DNA of 64,000 nt from OCS116 cluster bacterium AG-390-A19. GTDB taxonomy: Bacteria; Pseudomonadota; Alphaproteobacteria; MED-G09. The notes below the pieces were generated by a model. It did not search any database. It worked only from the letters and a program-made list of their open reading frames with translations, and was not told the DNA's origin. Positions 55,703 through 64,000 of this stretch are shown here, piece by piece. The stretch's first letter is position 1; each line of letters begins with the position of its first letter. The translations under genes and the position numbers were made by a program. The DNA lies in assembly GCA_003278145.1 (NCBI GenBank), contig QCGV01000001.1, forward strand, positions 327,616 through 391,615, in the 5' to 3' direction.

Positions 55703-57196
55703 ATGGGGGTTTTTTTGTTTCTTTCAATTGATCAGGGCACTTCATCAAGTAGAGCATTATTATTTGATGAAAAATTTAATGTTATTGATGTTTTTCAAAA
55801 AAAATTTAAACAAATTTATTTAAATGAATCATGGGTAGAACATAATCCAAATGAAATTTTTGAGAGCGTAGTTTCATGCTGTGAAAAAATTTTAAAAGGC
55901 AAAAACTCTAAAAAAATACTGTCAGTTGGCATAACCAATCAAAGAGAAACAATTTTAGTTTGGGATAATAAAACAGGAAAACCTCTTTATAACGCAATAG
56001 TTTGGCAAGATAAAAGAACATCAGAATTATGTAATAATTTAAAAAATGATGGGCTTGAAGATATTATAAATAAAAAAACAGGGCTGCTTCTTGATCCATA
56101 TTTCTCGGCTACAAAAATTGCTTGGATTTTGGATAATGTCGATGGTGTTAGAGAAAAAGCTAAAAACGGACAGGTTTGCTTTGGAACAATAGATACTTGG
56201 TTAATCTGGAAGTTAACAAATGGTAAAACTTTTGCAACAGATGTAACAAATGCTTCGAGAACAAGTTTATTTAATATTAAGGAAATGCAATGGGATAACG
56301 AACTTTTAGACATATTTAAAATTCCATTTCATTGTTTACCAGAGGTAAAAGCTTGTGATGATTATTATGGTGATACAGAAATTTTAAGTAGATCTATAAA
56401 AATTACGGGTGTAATTGGTGATCAGCAGTCCTCAGCTATAGGACAATTTTGTTTTGAAGAGGGTGACTTGAAGTCAACATATGGAACTGGCTGCTTTGTT
56501 TTAGCAAATACTGGGGATAAAATAATTTATTCAAATAAAAAATTACTAACAACTATTTCCTGCAAAATTAATAATGATGTAAGTTATGCTCTAGAAGGTT
56601 CAATTTTTATGGCTGGAGGATTAATGAATTGGATGCAGTCCAATTTAAAGTTATTTAAAAATATTTCAGAAACATCAAAGTTAGCCTCATCTGTAAACCC
56701 GTCATCAAATGTAATAATAGTACCAGCATTTTCTGGATTAGGAGCACCTCATTGGTCCCCTAATTCAAGGGGGGCAATTTATGGACTTACTCAAGATACA
56801 GGTAGAAGTGAATTAATACATTCTTCTTTGCAAGCAATTTCCCTTCAAACATATGATTTATTAGAAGCTTTTAGAGAAGATTTTGAAAGCAATAGTATCT
56901 CTTTATCTAATTTTCTAAGCATTGATGGTGGAATGATAGAGAACGATTGGTTTGTAAAAAATTTAGCAGATATTACAAACTTTAATATCCTTAAAGCTTA
57001 CACAAAAGAATCTACAGCATTAGGCGCCTCATTGGTTTCAGGTATAGGTATTGGGTATTATAAAGGGTTTGATAATATAAAGTCTTTAACTAATATGGGT
57101 AATAAATTGCAATCAACCATTGATAAAAATTTAAGAAAAAAAATTATTGAAAATTGGCATAATGCAGTTCAAAAGACTATAGAAATAGCTGATTAA
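55703..57196 (+). CDS. glpK: Glycerol kinase
   Basis: FGGY-family kinase of 497 residues converting glycerol to glycerol 3-phosphate. The phosphate-1 motif is SIDQGTSSSRALLFD (about residues 8-22). GITNQRET, VWQDKRT and the FGGY signatures GTIDTWLIWKLTNG and LEGSIFMAGGLMNW follow. The ATP site is STYGTGCFVLANTG. No glpF, glpD or glpR lies nearby, so it is isolated. The 65-base gap to nadK is the only room for a promoter. Confidence 0.95.
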   Translation: MGVFLFLSIDQGTSSSRALLFDEKFNVIDVFQKKFKQIYLNESWVEHNPNEIFESVVSCCEKILKGKNSKKILSVGITNQRETILVWDNKTGKPLYNAIVWQDKRTSELCNNLKNDGLEDIINKKTGLLLDPYFSATKIAWILDNVDGVREKAKNGQVCFGTIDTWLIWKLTNGKTFATDVTNASRTSLFNIKEMQWDNELLDIFKIPFHCLPEVKACDDYYGDTEILSRSIKITGVIGDQQSSAIGQFCFEEGDLKSTYGTGCFVLANTGDKIIYSNKKLLTTISCKINNDVSYALEGSIFMAGGLMNWMQSNLKLFKNISETSKLASSVNPSSNVIIVPAFSGLGAPHWSPNSRGAIYGLTQDTGRSELIHSSLQAISLQTYDLLEAFREDFESNSISLSNFLSIDGGMIENDWFVKNLADITNFNILKAYTKESTALGASLVSGIGIGYYKGFDNIKSLTNMGNKLQSTIDKNLRKKIIENWHNAVQKTIEIAD

Positions 57197-57267
57197 ATTT
57201 ATTAATAAAGACAATATTTGATTATTTGATATATTAATATTAAATAATTCTAGAAAGGTTATTAAGC

Positions 57268-58023
57268 ATGGGTAATGCAGTTAAGGATTCAGTCTCTACT
57301 GAAGAGTGGCAAACAAGAGTTGATCTAGCTGCTTTATATCGACTTGTTGCACTCTATGGTTGGGATGATTTAGTTTTTACTCATATTTCTGCAAGGGTTC
57401 CTGGCGAGGATAATCATTTTTTGCTAAATCCTTATGGCCTTCTCTTTGAGGAAATAAAAGCTTCTGATTTGGTAAAAATAGATCTTGATGGAAACATAGT
57501 TTCTGAAACAGAACATTTTGTTAATGCTGCAGGATTTACTATACACTCAGCTGTTCATGGAAATGGGCAACATAACCATGCGGTAATTCATACTCATTCA
57601 AATGACGGAGTTGCCGTTTCTGCTCAGGAACATGGGCTTTTACCAATTTCACAAACCGCAATGGTTATTAGAAATGAATGTGCCTATCATGATTACGAGG
57701 GAATAGCTCTTAATCATGATGAAAGAGATAGATTACTCAATGATTTGGGTGATAAACATTGTATGATTTTAAGGAATCATGGATTACTAGCCACAGGCGC
57801 AACCTGTGCCGATGCATGGTTGAGGTTATTTTTTCTTGAGAGAGCATGCACAATGCAAATAAAAGCTCTATCCGGTGGTTCAAAATTAAATATGGTCCCT
57901 GATGATGTTATTGAGCTTGTTACAGATCAAGGACAAATGGCCTCTGAACAAGGAATAGGTAACTTGGCATGGCCAGCACTTATAAGAAAACTTGATAAGA
58001 TTGATATTAGTTATAAAGAATAA
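57268..58023 (+). CDS. Class II aldolase/adducin family protein
   Basis: A 251-residue protein of the zinc-dependent class II aldolase fold. The metal His are in HTHSNDGVAV (two) and LRNHGLLATG (one). FTHISARVP near residue 36 and LINPYGLLFEEI-like LLNPYGLLFEEI near 53 complete the substrate pocket. Many homologues in this adducin-like branch lack tested aldolase activity. TCTAGAAAGG precedes the ATG. It lies 14 bases before the molybdenum hydroxylase subunit, suggesting a joint operon of unknown substrate. Confidence 0.87.
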   Translation: MGNAVKDSVSTEEWQTRVDLAALYRLVALYGWDDLVFTHISARVPGEDNHFLLNPYGLLFEEIKASDLVKIDLDGNIVSETEHFVNAAGFTIHSAVHGNGQHNHAVIHTHSNDGVAVSAQEHGLLPISQTAMVIRNECAYHDYEGIALNHDERDRLLNDLGDKHCMILRNHGLLATGATCADAWLRLFFLERACTMQIKALSGGSKLNMVPDDVIELVTDQGQMASEQGIGNLAWPALIRKLDKIDISYKE

Positions 58024-58037
58024 AAAAGGAGATTTTT

Positions 58038-60350
58038 ATGAAATTTGCGGTTGGACAGCCAGTAACTAGAATTGAAGATACGAGACTTATTACGGGTCAG
58101 GGTAAGTTTACTGATGATCAAAAGTTACCAGGAATGGTACATGGTGTTTTTGCAAGATCTCCTTATGCTCATGCAAAAATTATTTCAATTAATATTGATG
58201 AAGCAAAAAAAATGCCTGGTGTTATAGATATTTTTACTGGAGAAAGATTGCAAGAAGAAGGCTTATCTCATATGTCTGTAATAGATTTTTTACAAAATAA
58301 AGACGGATCACCTATGAATGCAAGCAAAAGACCTATTCTTGCTGTAGGCAAAGTTAGACATGTTGGTGACCCGGTTGCCTTTATTGTTGCTGAAACTACA
58401 AATCAGGCACTTGATGCTTCTGAATTTATTGAGGTTGATTATGAGGAGCTTCCTTGCGTAACAGATACTGCAAAAGCATTGGATCCACAATCACCATTAC
58501 TTTTTGATGAATTTGGTTCAAATTCTGCTGTGGATTGGGAGCTTGGTTCTGAGCAAGAGTGGAATGGTGTAAAAGATAAAGCTGAGCACGTCTCAGAAGT
58601 AACTCTGGTTAATAATAGAATTGTTGTAAATCCAATTGAACCAAGGTCTGCTACATCAGATTTTAATAAAGATGATGATCACTTTACTGTTTATGTTGAA
58701 AGCCAAGGACCTCATGCTATGAGAGAGAGGCTCGCTGCCTCTCTTGGAGTAGAGGAAAAGCAGGTTAAGGTTGTAACTAATGATGTTGGCGGAGGGTTTG
58801 GATTAAAAATGATGTGTTTTCCTGAATACATCGCCACCATGTTTGCTAGCAGATCTTTGAATAGACCTGTGAAGTGGACCTCTACAAGATCTGAGGCTTT
58901 TTTGAGTGACTCTCACGGAAGAGACCATGTAACGAAAGCTTCTATAGCTATGGATAAAGATGGTCATTTTTTGGGAGTAAAAGTTGATACAGTTGCAGCT
59001 GTAGGGGCTTATTTATCTCAGTATGGGATTTTTATACCTACACTTGCTGGCGCTGGAATGCATGTTGGCGTTTATAAAATACCCACCTTATATAATAAAG
59101 TTAATGTTGTTTATACAAATACTGTTCCAGTGGATGCCTACAGAGGAGCTGGACGGCCTGAGGCAAGTTATGTTATTGAGCGATTAGTTGATAAAGCTGC
59201 AGATGACTTAGGAATTGATCCTTTGGAGTTGCGAATGAAAAATTTTGTTCAACCAGATGAAATTGGTAAAAATGAAGGATCCATTCTTCCATTTGATAGC
59301 TGTGATTTCCAAAAAACTACAGAAATGTCGATCGTAAATTCATCATATAGTGATTTTATTAATAGAAAAAAATCTTCTGATAAGAATAAATATTTGAAGG
59401 GTATTGGTGTTTCTTATTATGTTGAAAGGACTCAAGGAGAAGGTTCTGAAAATTCTAGAGTAGTGGTTTCTAGTGATGGATCTGTAAAGGTTTATGCCGG
59501 TACTATGGCCACTGGACAAGGACATGAAACAGCATGGACGCAAATTTTGGTCGAAAAATTAGGTGTAAATCCTGAAGATGTTTCCGTTCATTTTGGTGAC
59601 AGTGATGACTTACCTGGAGGAGGTGGTACAGGTGGATCAAAGTCATTGTATATGGCTGCAGGAGCCATCAATGATGCTTCTGAGGTTATGTTAAAAAAAG
59701 GTATTGAGATAGCTGCCAATGAGCTTGAGGCATCTGTTGACGATATAGAATATACTACAAATGCTGGTCCTTTATTTGAGGTAAAAGGAACAAATAGAAA
59801 TATTGATTTATTCTCAGTTGCTAGATTGGCAGAAGGTCAATCTAATACTCAGATTCTTGATGGTGAGAGTGCTTATGAACATAAAGATCCTACCTTTCCA
59901 AATGGCTGTCATGTTTGCGAGGTATCTATTGATAAAGAAACTGGAAGAATAGAGATTGATAATTATTCTGCAACTGATGACTTTGGAAAAATAATTAATC
60001 CTCTTCTTGTAGCGGGCCAAGTTCATGGAGGTATCGTTCAAGGTTTAGGACAGGCTATGGGAGAGCATGCTATTTTTGAAGAAGAATCTGGGCAGTTAAT
60101 TAATGGTTCATATATGGATTATCATATGCCAAGAGCAGATGAATTTCCTCATCTTGATTTAGATTTTAATGAGGAAGCAGAATGTACAACGAATATGTTA
60201 GGGGCTAAAGGATGTGGTGAAGCTGGAACTGTAGCTTCAACTACTGCTTATGTTAATGCTGTATATGATGCTTTATCAGAATATGATTTTAAAGAGCTTG
60301 ATATGCCAATTACCCCAATGAAGGTCTGGAAAATTATTAATAATAATTAA
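58038..60350 (+). CDS. Xanthine dehydrogenase family molybdopterin-binding subunit (CoxL-like, large subunit)
   Basis: Large catalytic subunit of a molybdenum hydroxylase, 770 residues. The active-site loop is AYRGAGR (about residues 372-378), the form II signature, not the AYXCSFR of true CO dehydrogenase. The Mo ligands and catalytic Glu are represented by GGGFGLKMM, GTGGSKSLYMAAG and GAKGCGEAGTVAS. The medium FAD and small 2Fe-2S subunit genes, normally adjacent, are absent on both sides. AAAGGAG is a strong ribosome site. Possible substrates are aldehydes or N-heterocycles. It needs molybdopterin cytosine dinucleotide; those genes are elsewhere. Confidence 0.9.
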   Translation: MKFAVGQPVTRIEDTRLITGQGKFTDDQKLPGMVHGVFARSPYAHAKIISINIDEAKKMPGVIDIFTGERLQEEGLSHMSVIDFLQNKDGSPMNASKRPILAVGKVRHVGDPVAFIVAETTNQALDASEFIEVDYEELPCVTDTAKALDPQSPLLFDEFGSNSAVDWELGSEQEWNGVKDKAEHVSEVTLVNNRIVVNPIEPRSATSDFNKDDDHFTVYVESQGPHAMRERLAASLGVEEKQVKVVTNDVGGGFGLKMMCFPEYIATMFASRSLNRPVKWTSTRSEAFLSDSHGRDHVTKASIAMDKDGHFLGVKVDTVAAVGAYLSQYGIFIPTLAGAGMHVGVYKIPTLYNKVNVVYTNTVPVDAYRGAGRPEASYVIERLVDKAADDLGIDPLELRMKNFVQPDEIGKNEGSILPFDSCDFQKTTEMSIVNSSYSDFINRKKSSDKNKYLKGIGVSYYVERTQGEGSENSRVVVSSDGSVKVYAGTMATGQGHETAWTQILVEKLGVNPEDVSVHFGDSDDLPGGGGTGGSKSLYMAAGAINDASEVMLKKGIEIAANELEASVDDIEYTTNAGPLFEVKGTNRNIDLFSVARLAEGQSNTQILDGESAYEHKDPTFPNGCHVCEVSIDKETGRIEIDNYSATDDFGKIINPLLVAGQVHGGIVQGLGQAMGEHAIFEEESGQLINGSYMDYHMPRADEFPHLDLDFNEEAECTTNMLGAKGCGEAGTVASTTAYVNAVYDALSEYDFKELDMPITPMKVWKIINNN

Positions 60351-60413
60351 TATACATAGACGAAATTTTTTTTTTATGTATTGTTAAGTAACTGTTTTAA
60401 ATAAAGAGTTAAT

Positions 60414-61676
60414 ATGGATAAAAAAATAGAAATACCTGACGCATATTCTGTTCCTTTGGATAAGATTCACCCTGCTGAACCAGCTCTTTTTAAGAATAAC
60501 GTAATGTGGTCTTATTTTGAACGCTTAAGAAAAGAGGACCCTGTTCATTATTGTAAAAGACCATTTGATTTGGGCATGGGCGAATTTCTTGATGAAGAGA
60601 TTGGTCCTTATTGGTCAATTACTAAATATAATGATATTATGGATGTTGATACAAATCACAAAATTTTCTCTTCTGAACCTGCTATAACTCTCTTTGATCC
60701 ACGCGAAGAATTTACCACACCGATGTTTATTGCCATGGATCCTCCAAAACATGATATTCAACGAAAAGCAGTAAACCCAGTTGTTGCACCGAGCAATTTA
60801 AAAAACATGGAAGGTCTAATTCGAGAAAGAACACAAAACGTTCTTGATAGTTTGCCTAAAAATGAGTCTTTTGATTGGGTGAAAAGTGTTTCTATTGAAT
60901 TAACAACACAAATGCTTGCTACATTATTCGATTTTCCATTTGAGGATAGGTATAAATTAACAAGGTGGTCAGACGTTGCTACGGCTAGACCAGGAGACGG
61001 CGTTATCGAAACTGATGAGCAAAGGTATGGTGAATTATATGAATGCTTAGAGTACTTTACTAAATTATGGAATGAAAGAGTGAATTCCGAACCCAAAACT
61101 GATTTAATTTCAATGCTTGCGCATAATCCGTTGACTAGAAATATGGAGCCAATGGAGTATCTTGGTAATCTAATTCTTTTAATTGTGGGAGGTAATGATA
61201 CCACTAGAAATTCAATGACAGGTGGTATAGTTGCTTTAAATGAAAACCCTGACCAGTATGATAAATTAAGAAATAACCATGACTTAATTTACTCAATGGT
61301 GCCAGAAATTATTCGTTGGCAAACACCTCTAGCTTATATGCGAAGAACTGCTCTTGAGGATACAGAAATTAGAGGAAAAAAAATTAAAAAAGGTGATAAG
61401 GTTGTAATGTGGTATGTATCTGGAAACAGAGATGAAGAGGTTATTGATAACCCTAATGCATTTATAATAGATAGAGAAAGGCCAAGAACTCATCTTTCTT
61501 TTGGTTTTGGAATTCATAGGTGTGTTGGTAACCGTTTAGCTGATATGCAACTAGAGATATTATGGGAAGAAATTATGAAAAGATTTAATAATATTGAGGT
61601 ATTAGCTGAACCTGAACGCGTAAACTCTTCGTTTGTAAAAGGTTATCTCTCTCTTCCAGTTAAGATAACTGATTAA
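60414..61676 (+). CDS. Cytochrome P450, CYP153-like (alkane/fatty acid omega-hydroxylase)
   Basis: A 420-residue P450. The I-helix reads VGGNDTTRNSMTGG, the K-helix PEIIRWQTPLAYMRR holds ExxR, and the heme loop HLSFGFGIHRCVGNRLADMQ has the ligand Cys at residue 370. These segments match the CYP153 family closely: LLIVGGNDTTRNSMTGG and LSFGFGIHRCVGNRLA are near-diagnostic. CYP153 enzymes hydroxylate the terminal carbon of medium-chain alkanes and fatty acids in the cytosol, with a class I ferredoxin and reductase. These partners are not adjacent here; candidates lie at 22.5-23.8 kb. The flavin reductase gene follows by 31 bases. Confidence 0.88.
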   Translation: MDKKIEIPDAYSVPLDKIHPAEPALFKNNVMWSYFERLRKEDPVHYCKRPFDLGMGEFLDEEIGPYWSITKYNDIMDVDTNHKIFSSEPAITLFDPREEFTTPMFIAMDPPKHDIQRKAVNPVVAPSNLKNMEGLIRERTQNVLDSLPKNESFDWVKSVSIELTTQMLATLFDFPFEDRYKLTRWSDVATARPGDGVIETDEQRYGELYECLEYFTKLWNERVNSEPKTDLISMLAHNPLTRNMEPMEYLGNLILLIVGGNDTTRNSMTGGIVALNENPDQYDKLRNNHDLIYSMVPEIIRWQTPLAYMRRTALEDTEIRGKKIKKGDKVVMWYVSGNRDEEVIDNPNAFIIDRERPRTHLSFGFGIHRCVGNRLADMQLEILWEEIMKRFNNIEVLAEPERVNSSFVKGYLSLPVKITD

Positions 61677-61707
61677 GTCAGTATAATTTTTATCTATAAG
61701 ATACACA

Positions 61708-62196
61708 ATGAAATCTGAAAATCCTCAAAATCGTAACTTAAGAGATATTTTTGGAAAATTTGCTACTGGTGTTTGTGCGATTTCTTTTTATGGTAAGGAT
61801 AAAAAACCGAGAGGAATTACTGTAAATTCATTTGCTTCAGTTTCTCTTAATCCACCTTTAACATTATGGTGTATTGATAATAGTTCAGATGTTTATGAGG
61901 AAATTATTGATAAAGATAAATATATTTTTAATTTTCTCTCTGAAGATCAATTAGGTATTGCTAAACTCTTATCAATGAAAAGTAATCATTCTTTAGATGG
62001 TGAAGAATTTATTGATCATGAATTTGGTCTTATCCTTAAAAACTCTTTAGGCTGGATAGCGTGCTCAAGAAAAGAAATTATTCCATCCGGAGATCATTCA
62101 ATTATAATAGGTAATGTAGATAATTTTGAAATTTTGAGTAAAAATAAAAAACCACTTCTTTTTTGGTCAGGCGAGTTTAAGAATAAAATTAGCTAA
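61708..62196 (+). CDS. Flavin reductase family protein (HpaC-like)
   Basis: A 162-residue FMN-binding split-barrel protein that reduces free flavin with NAD(P)H for two-component monooxygenases. RDIFGKFATGVCAISF at the N-terminus, GITVNSFASVSLNPPL (about 33-48) and GDHSIIIGNVDNFEI near the C-terminus are the usual blocks. Its 3' end overlaps the convergent monooxygenase by 8 bases. The Baeyer-Villiger enzyme next door binds its own FAD, so the flavin reductase may instead serve another oxygenase. Confidence 0.86.
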   Translation: MKSENPQNRNLRDIFGKFATGVCAISFYGKDKKPRGITVNSFASVSLNPPLTLWCIDNSSDVYEEIIDKDKYIFNFLSEDQLGIAKLLSMKSNHSLDGEEFIDHEFGLILKNSLGWIACSRKEIIPSGDHSIIIGNVDNFEILSKNKKPLLFWSGEFKNKIS

Positions 62197-63796
62197 ATGC
62201 TAGTTCTGGAAAACCTTTATCGACAGACTCTCTCAACCTGTCATAATAAACCCCTGCACCACCAAAATAAATTAAAACTCTTGCATTTTTATTCTCGATG
62301 TTAGCTCCCATCATCCAAGAGTGAACTTGATCACCAACATCCATTAATGTTTGTTTGTGAATTTCGGAGACATGAGCAGACCATTCATTCTCTGCTTCTT
62401 GAAGAGGTTGGCACAATGTGTGTCCTTCTTCTTCCATTTTTTTTATACAATCAGAAATCCAAAGTGCATTTTGTTCAATTGAAGTAGGTAGATTAGCAAA
62501 AGGGGCCTGTGGCCCAGTAATAGTAAACAAATTTGGAAAATCTGAGATACATACACCCATGATTGATTTGGACTCTTTTTCCCATTTATCTCTAATAGTT
62601 GAACCACTGCTTCCCTTGATGTCAAAAGCTTCAAGAGCACCTGTGTATGCTTGAAAACCTGTTGCTAAAATAATAATATCAAAAGAGTAATTATTTTTAG
62701 TTGTTTTAACTCCTTTTTTAGTAATTTCTGATATTGGTTCATTATTTTTTATATCGACAAGATTAACATTTTCTCTATTGAACGCTTCATAAAACCCATG
62801 ATCTAATGGAGGTCTTTTAGCAAATAGAGGATAGCCTTTTGGGGTAAGAAGGTCAGCAATAATTGGATCTTTGACTTTTTCTTTCATTTTTTTGATAACA
62901 AAATCAGCTGCCATTTTATTGGCCTCTGGATCCGCTAAAAGATCATCGAATGTTTCAAAAACCCATCGGAAACTTCCTTTCCAGTTCTCTTCAAATATTT
63001 TTTCACGTTCTTCGGGGGGTGTATCAACCGCATTACGTCCTACAGGGCTATCGAAAGCCATACCAAAAACATGGTTTCTGCACTTTTGAATAATTTCATC
63101 ATAATTATCTTTAATTTCTTTTTCCCATTCTGGTGTCATTGGTCTTTGCATTGCTGGTAATACAAAATTTGGAGTTCTTTGAAAAACTGTAACACTTTCT
63201 GCGGTTTTAGCCATTACAGGTAACATTTGAACAGTTGATGCACCACACCCAATTATACCAATTTTTTTACCTTCATAATTAAGTCCTTCTTGTGGCCATC
63301 TAGATGAGTGAAAACAAGGACCCTCAAATTTTTCCCTACCCTTTATGTTCGGAATTACTGGTTGAGATATCATTCCCATAGCGCTTATAAAGTATTTACA
63401 GTTTAATTTTTCACCGTTCCCTGTAGTTACTGTCCAAATTTTTTCATCATTATTGAATTCAGCACTTATAATTTCAGTATTGAGTTGAATATCTGGCCAC
63501 ATATTACATTTATCAGCTACAAAATGAAGATATCGATTTGTTTCTTCCCATCCTGGATATCTCTCCGACCAAGTCCATTCTTGCATAATTTCTTTTGAAA
63601 AGGATAGGCAGTAATAATAACCCTCACTATCAGTAGCTGCTCCTGGATACTTATTCCAATTCCAAGTCCCGCCAATTCCAGATGCTTTGTCAAAAACCTT
63701 TAATGAAATACCTAATTTTTTAAGATGATGAATTAATGCTAATCCTGCAAAACCTGCGCCAACAACAATTGCATCATAATCGACTTTTGTACCCAA
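62189..63796 (-). CDS. Baeyer-Villiger-type flavin monooxygenase
   Basis: FAD/NADPH monooxygenase of about 535 residues. The FAD motif is VVGAGFAGLALIHHLKKLG, the Baeyer-Villiger fingerprint is FEGPCFHSSRWP (FxGxxxHxxxWP), and the NADPH motif IIGCGASTVQMLP follows. GIGGTWNWNKYPGAATDS also fits. The frame runs to 63874 with a hydrophobic leader not seen in relatives; a TTG at 63796 with GGGGA upstream gives GTKVDYDAIVVG at once and is preferred. It converts ketones to esters or lactones. Placement beside CYP153 suggests breakdown of alkane-derived or cyclic ketones. Confidence 0.9.
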   Translation of the reverse strand: MGTKVDYDAIVVGAGFAGLALIHHLKKLGISLKVFDKASGIGGTWNWNKYPGAATDSEGYYYCLSFSKEIMQEWTWSERYPGWEETNRYLHFVADKCNMWPDIQLNTEIISAEFNNDEKIWTVTTGNGEKLNCKYFISAMGMISQPVIPNIKGREKFEGPCFHSSRWPQEGLNYEGKKIGIIGCGASTVQMLPVMAKTAESVTVFQRTPNFVLPAMQRPMTPEWEKEIKDNYDEIIQKCRNHVFGMAFDSPVGRNAVDTPPEEREKIFEENWKGSFRWVFETFDDLLADPEANKMAADFVIKKMKEKVKDPIIADLLTPKGYPLFAKRPPLDHGFYEAFNRENVNLVDIKNNEPISEITKKGVKTTKNNYSFDIIILATGFQAYTGALEAFDIKGSSGSTIRDKWEKESKSIMGVCISDFPNLFTITGPQAPFANLPTSIEQNALWISDCIKKMEEEGHTLCQPLQEAENEWSAHVSEIHKQTLMDVGDQVHSWMMGANIENKNARVLIYFGGAGVYYDRLRESVDKGFPELAFS

Positions 63797-63958
63797 TTTA
63801 TCATCCCCAAAAATTTTATTATTATGATTTTTTCTAATTAATAAATAACATATCATGGGTATTATAACTTGCAATATTGAAAAAAATTTAAAAATTATTC
63901 TTCACTAACTATCTTTTTTTTAATTTTTAAATATTATTTTATTTTCAAAGGGGGAAAA

Positions 63959-64000
63959 TTGAGCGGTAATTTAAATAATAAAGGAAGAAATAACTTACTT
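63959..64000 (+). CDS. Start of an unidentified gene, cut by the window edge
   Basis: A TTG at 63959 opens a frame that is still open at the end, after SGNLNNKGRNNLL. GGGGG at 63950-63954 would serve as ribosome site, similar to TTG or ATG starts elsewhere in this window. Only 14 codons are visible and no family can be named. It is divergent from the Baeyer-Villiger monooxygenase. Confidence 0.4.
   Translation, partial: MSGNLNNKGRNNLL

Overview
The window reads as one chromosomal segment of an AT-rich (about one-third G+C by eye), gene-dense marine-type alphaproteobacterium. The signs are a BolA/monothiol-glutaredoxin pair beside purL, the purB/purC/purS/purQ/purL neighbourhood, recA-alaS-icd, an alphaproteobacterial single-cysteine DksA, the cysE-DUF3126 pair, a zf-CHCC protein related to NDUFS6, and the folE-hisI / cysS-NifU-like-yidD-thrS block. 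Gaps are mostly below 150 bases and none reaches 300. I see no phage genes, IS elements, CRISPR array or rRNA. The genus cannot be named from sequence alone. The first and last genes are cut by the window edges.

Layout. 1-2.2 kb: 3' end of leuA, a PlsC-like acyltransferase and an NTF2/SnoaL-like protein. 2.3-9.3 kb: a tight plus-strand oxidative operon of two tandem secreted PQQ dehydrogenases, a cytochrome P450, an SDR and an NmrA-like reductase. 9.3-14.4 kb: a 5-alpha-reductase-like membrane protein, a class IV aminotransferase, a TonB-dependent receptor, a sterol-desaturase-type hydroxylase and tRNA-Lys(CTT). 14.5-18.7 kb: a phosphonate-type ABC importer lacking its binding protein, and an alanine/glycine:cation symporter. 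18.7-22.4 kb: a glycosyltransferase / methyltransferase / alpha-toroid cassette with a second methyltransferase convergent to it. 22.5-23.8 kb: a [2Fe-2S] ferredoxin and a ferredoxin-NADP reductase-like flavoprotein, plausible electron donors for the P450s. 23.8-26.1 kb: a lipoprotein and a MoxR/VWA (CoxD/CoxE-like) pair.

26.2-41.2 kb is mostly housekeeping: dksA, recA, alaS, icd, trmJ, rpsD, grxD, bolA, the purine block, a CinA-like protein, map, purB, tRNA-Leu(TAA) and a zf-CHCC protein. 41.2-47.6 kb holds an SDR, cysE, a duplicated DUF3126 protein, a gamma-carbonic-anhydrase-like protein, an enoyl-CoA hydratase, an HCCA-isomerase-like protein and a two-subunit sodium:solute symporter. 47.6-55.6 kb holds hisI, folE, cysS, a NifU-like scaffold, yidD, thrS, a CoA transferase, a Nudix protein and nadK. 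55.7-64 kb holds glpK, a class II aldolase-like protein, a molybdenum hydroxylase large subunit without its partner subunits, a CYP153-like P450, a flavin reductase and a Baeyer-Villiger-type monooxygenase.

Read together, the accessory genes suggest oxidation of hydrophobic or alcohol substrates: uptake by the TonB receptor, periplasmic oxidation by quinoproteins, cytosolic hydroxylation by P450s fed by the ferredoxin/reductase pair, then CoA-thioester chemistry. The substrates are not determined by the sequence. The most distinctive observations are a 13-bp hairpin that captures the alaS start codon, a map gene whose conserved N-terminus can only begin at a non-AUG codon, a DUF3126 tandem fusion, the PQQ-PQQ-P450 operon and the glycosyltransferase cassette.
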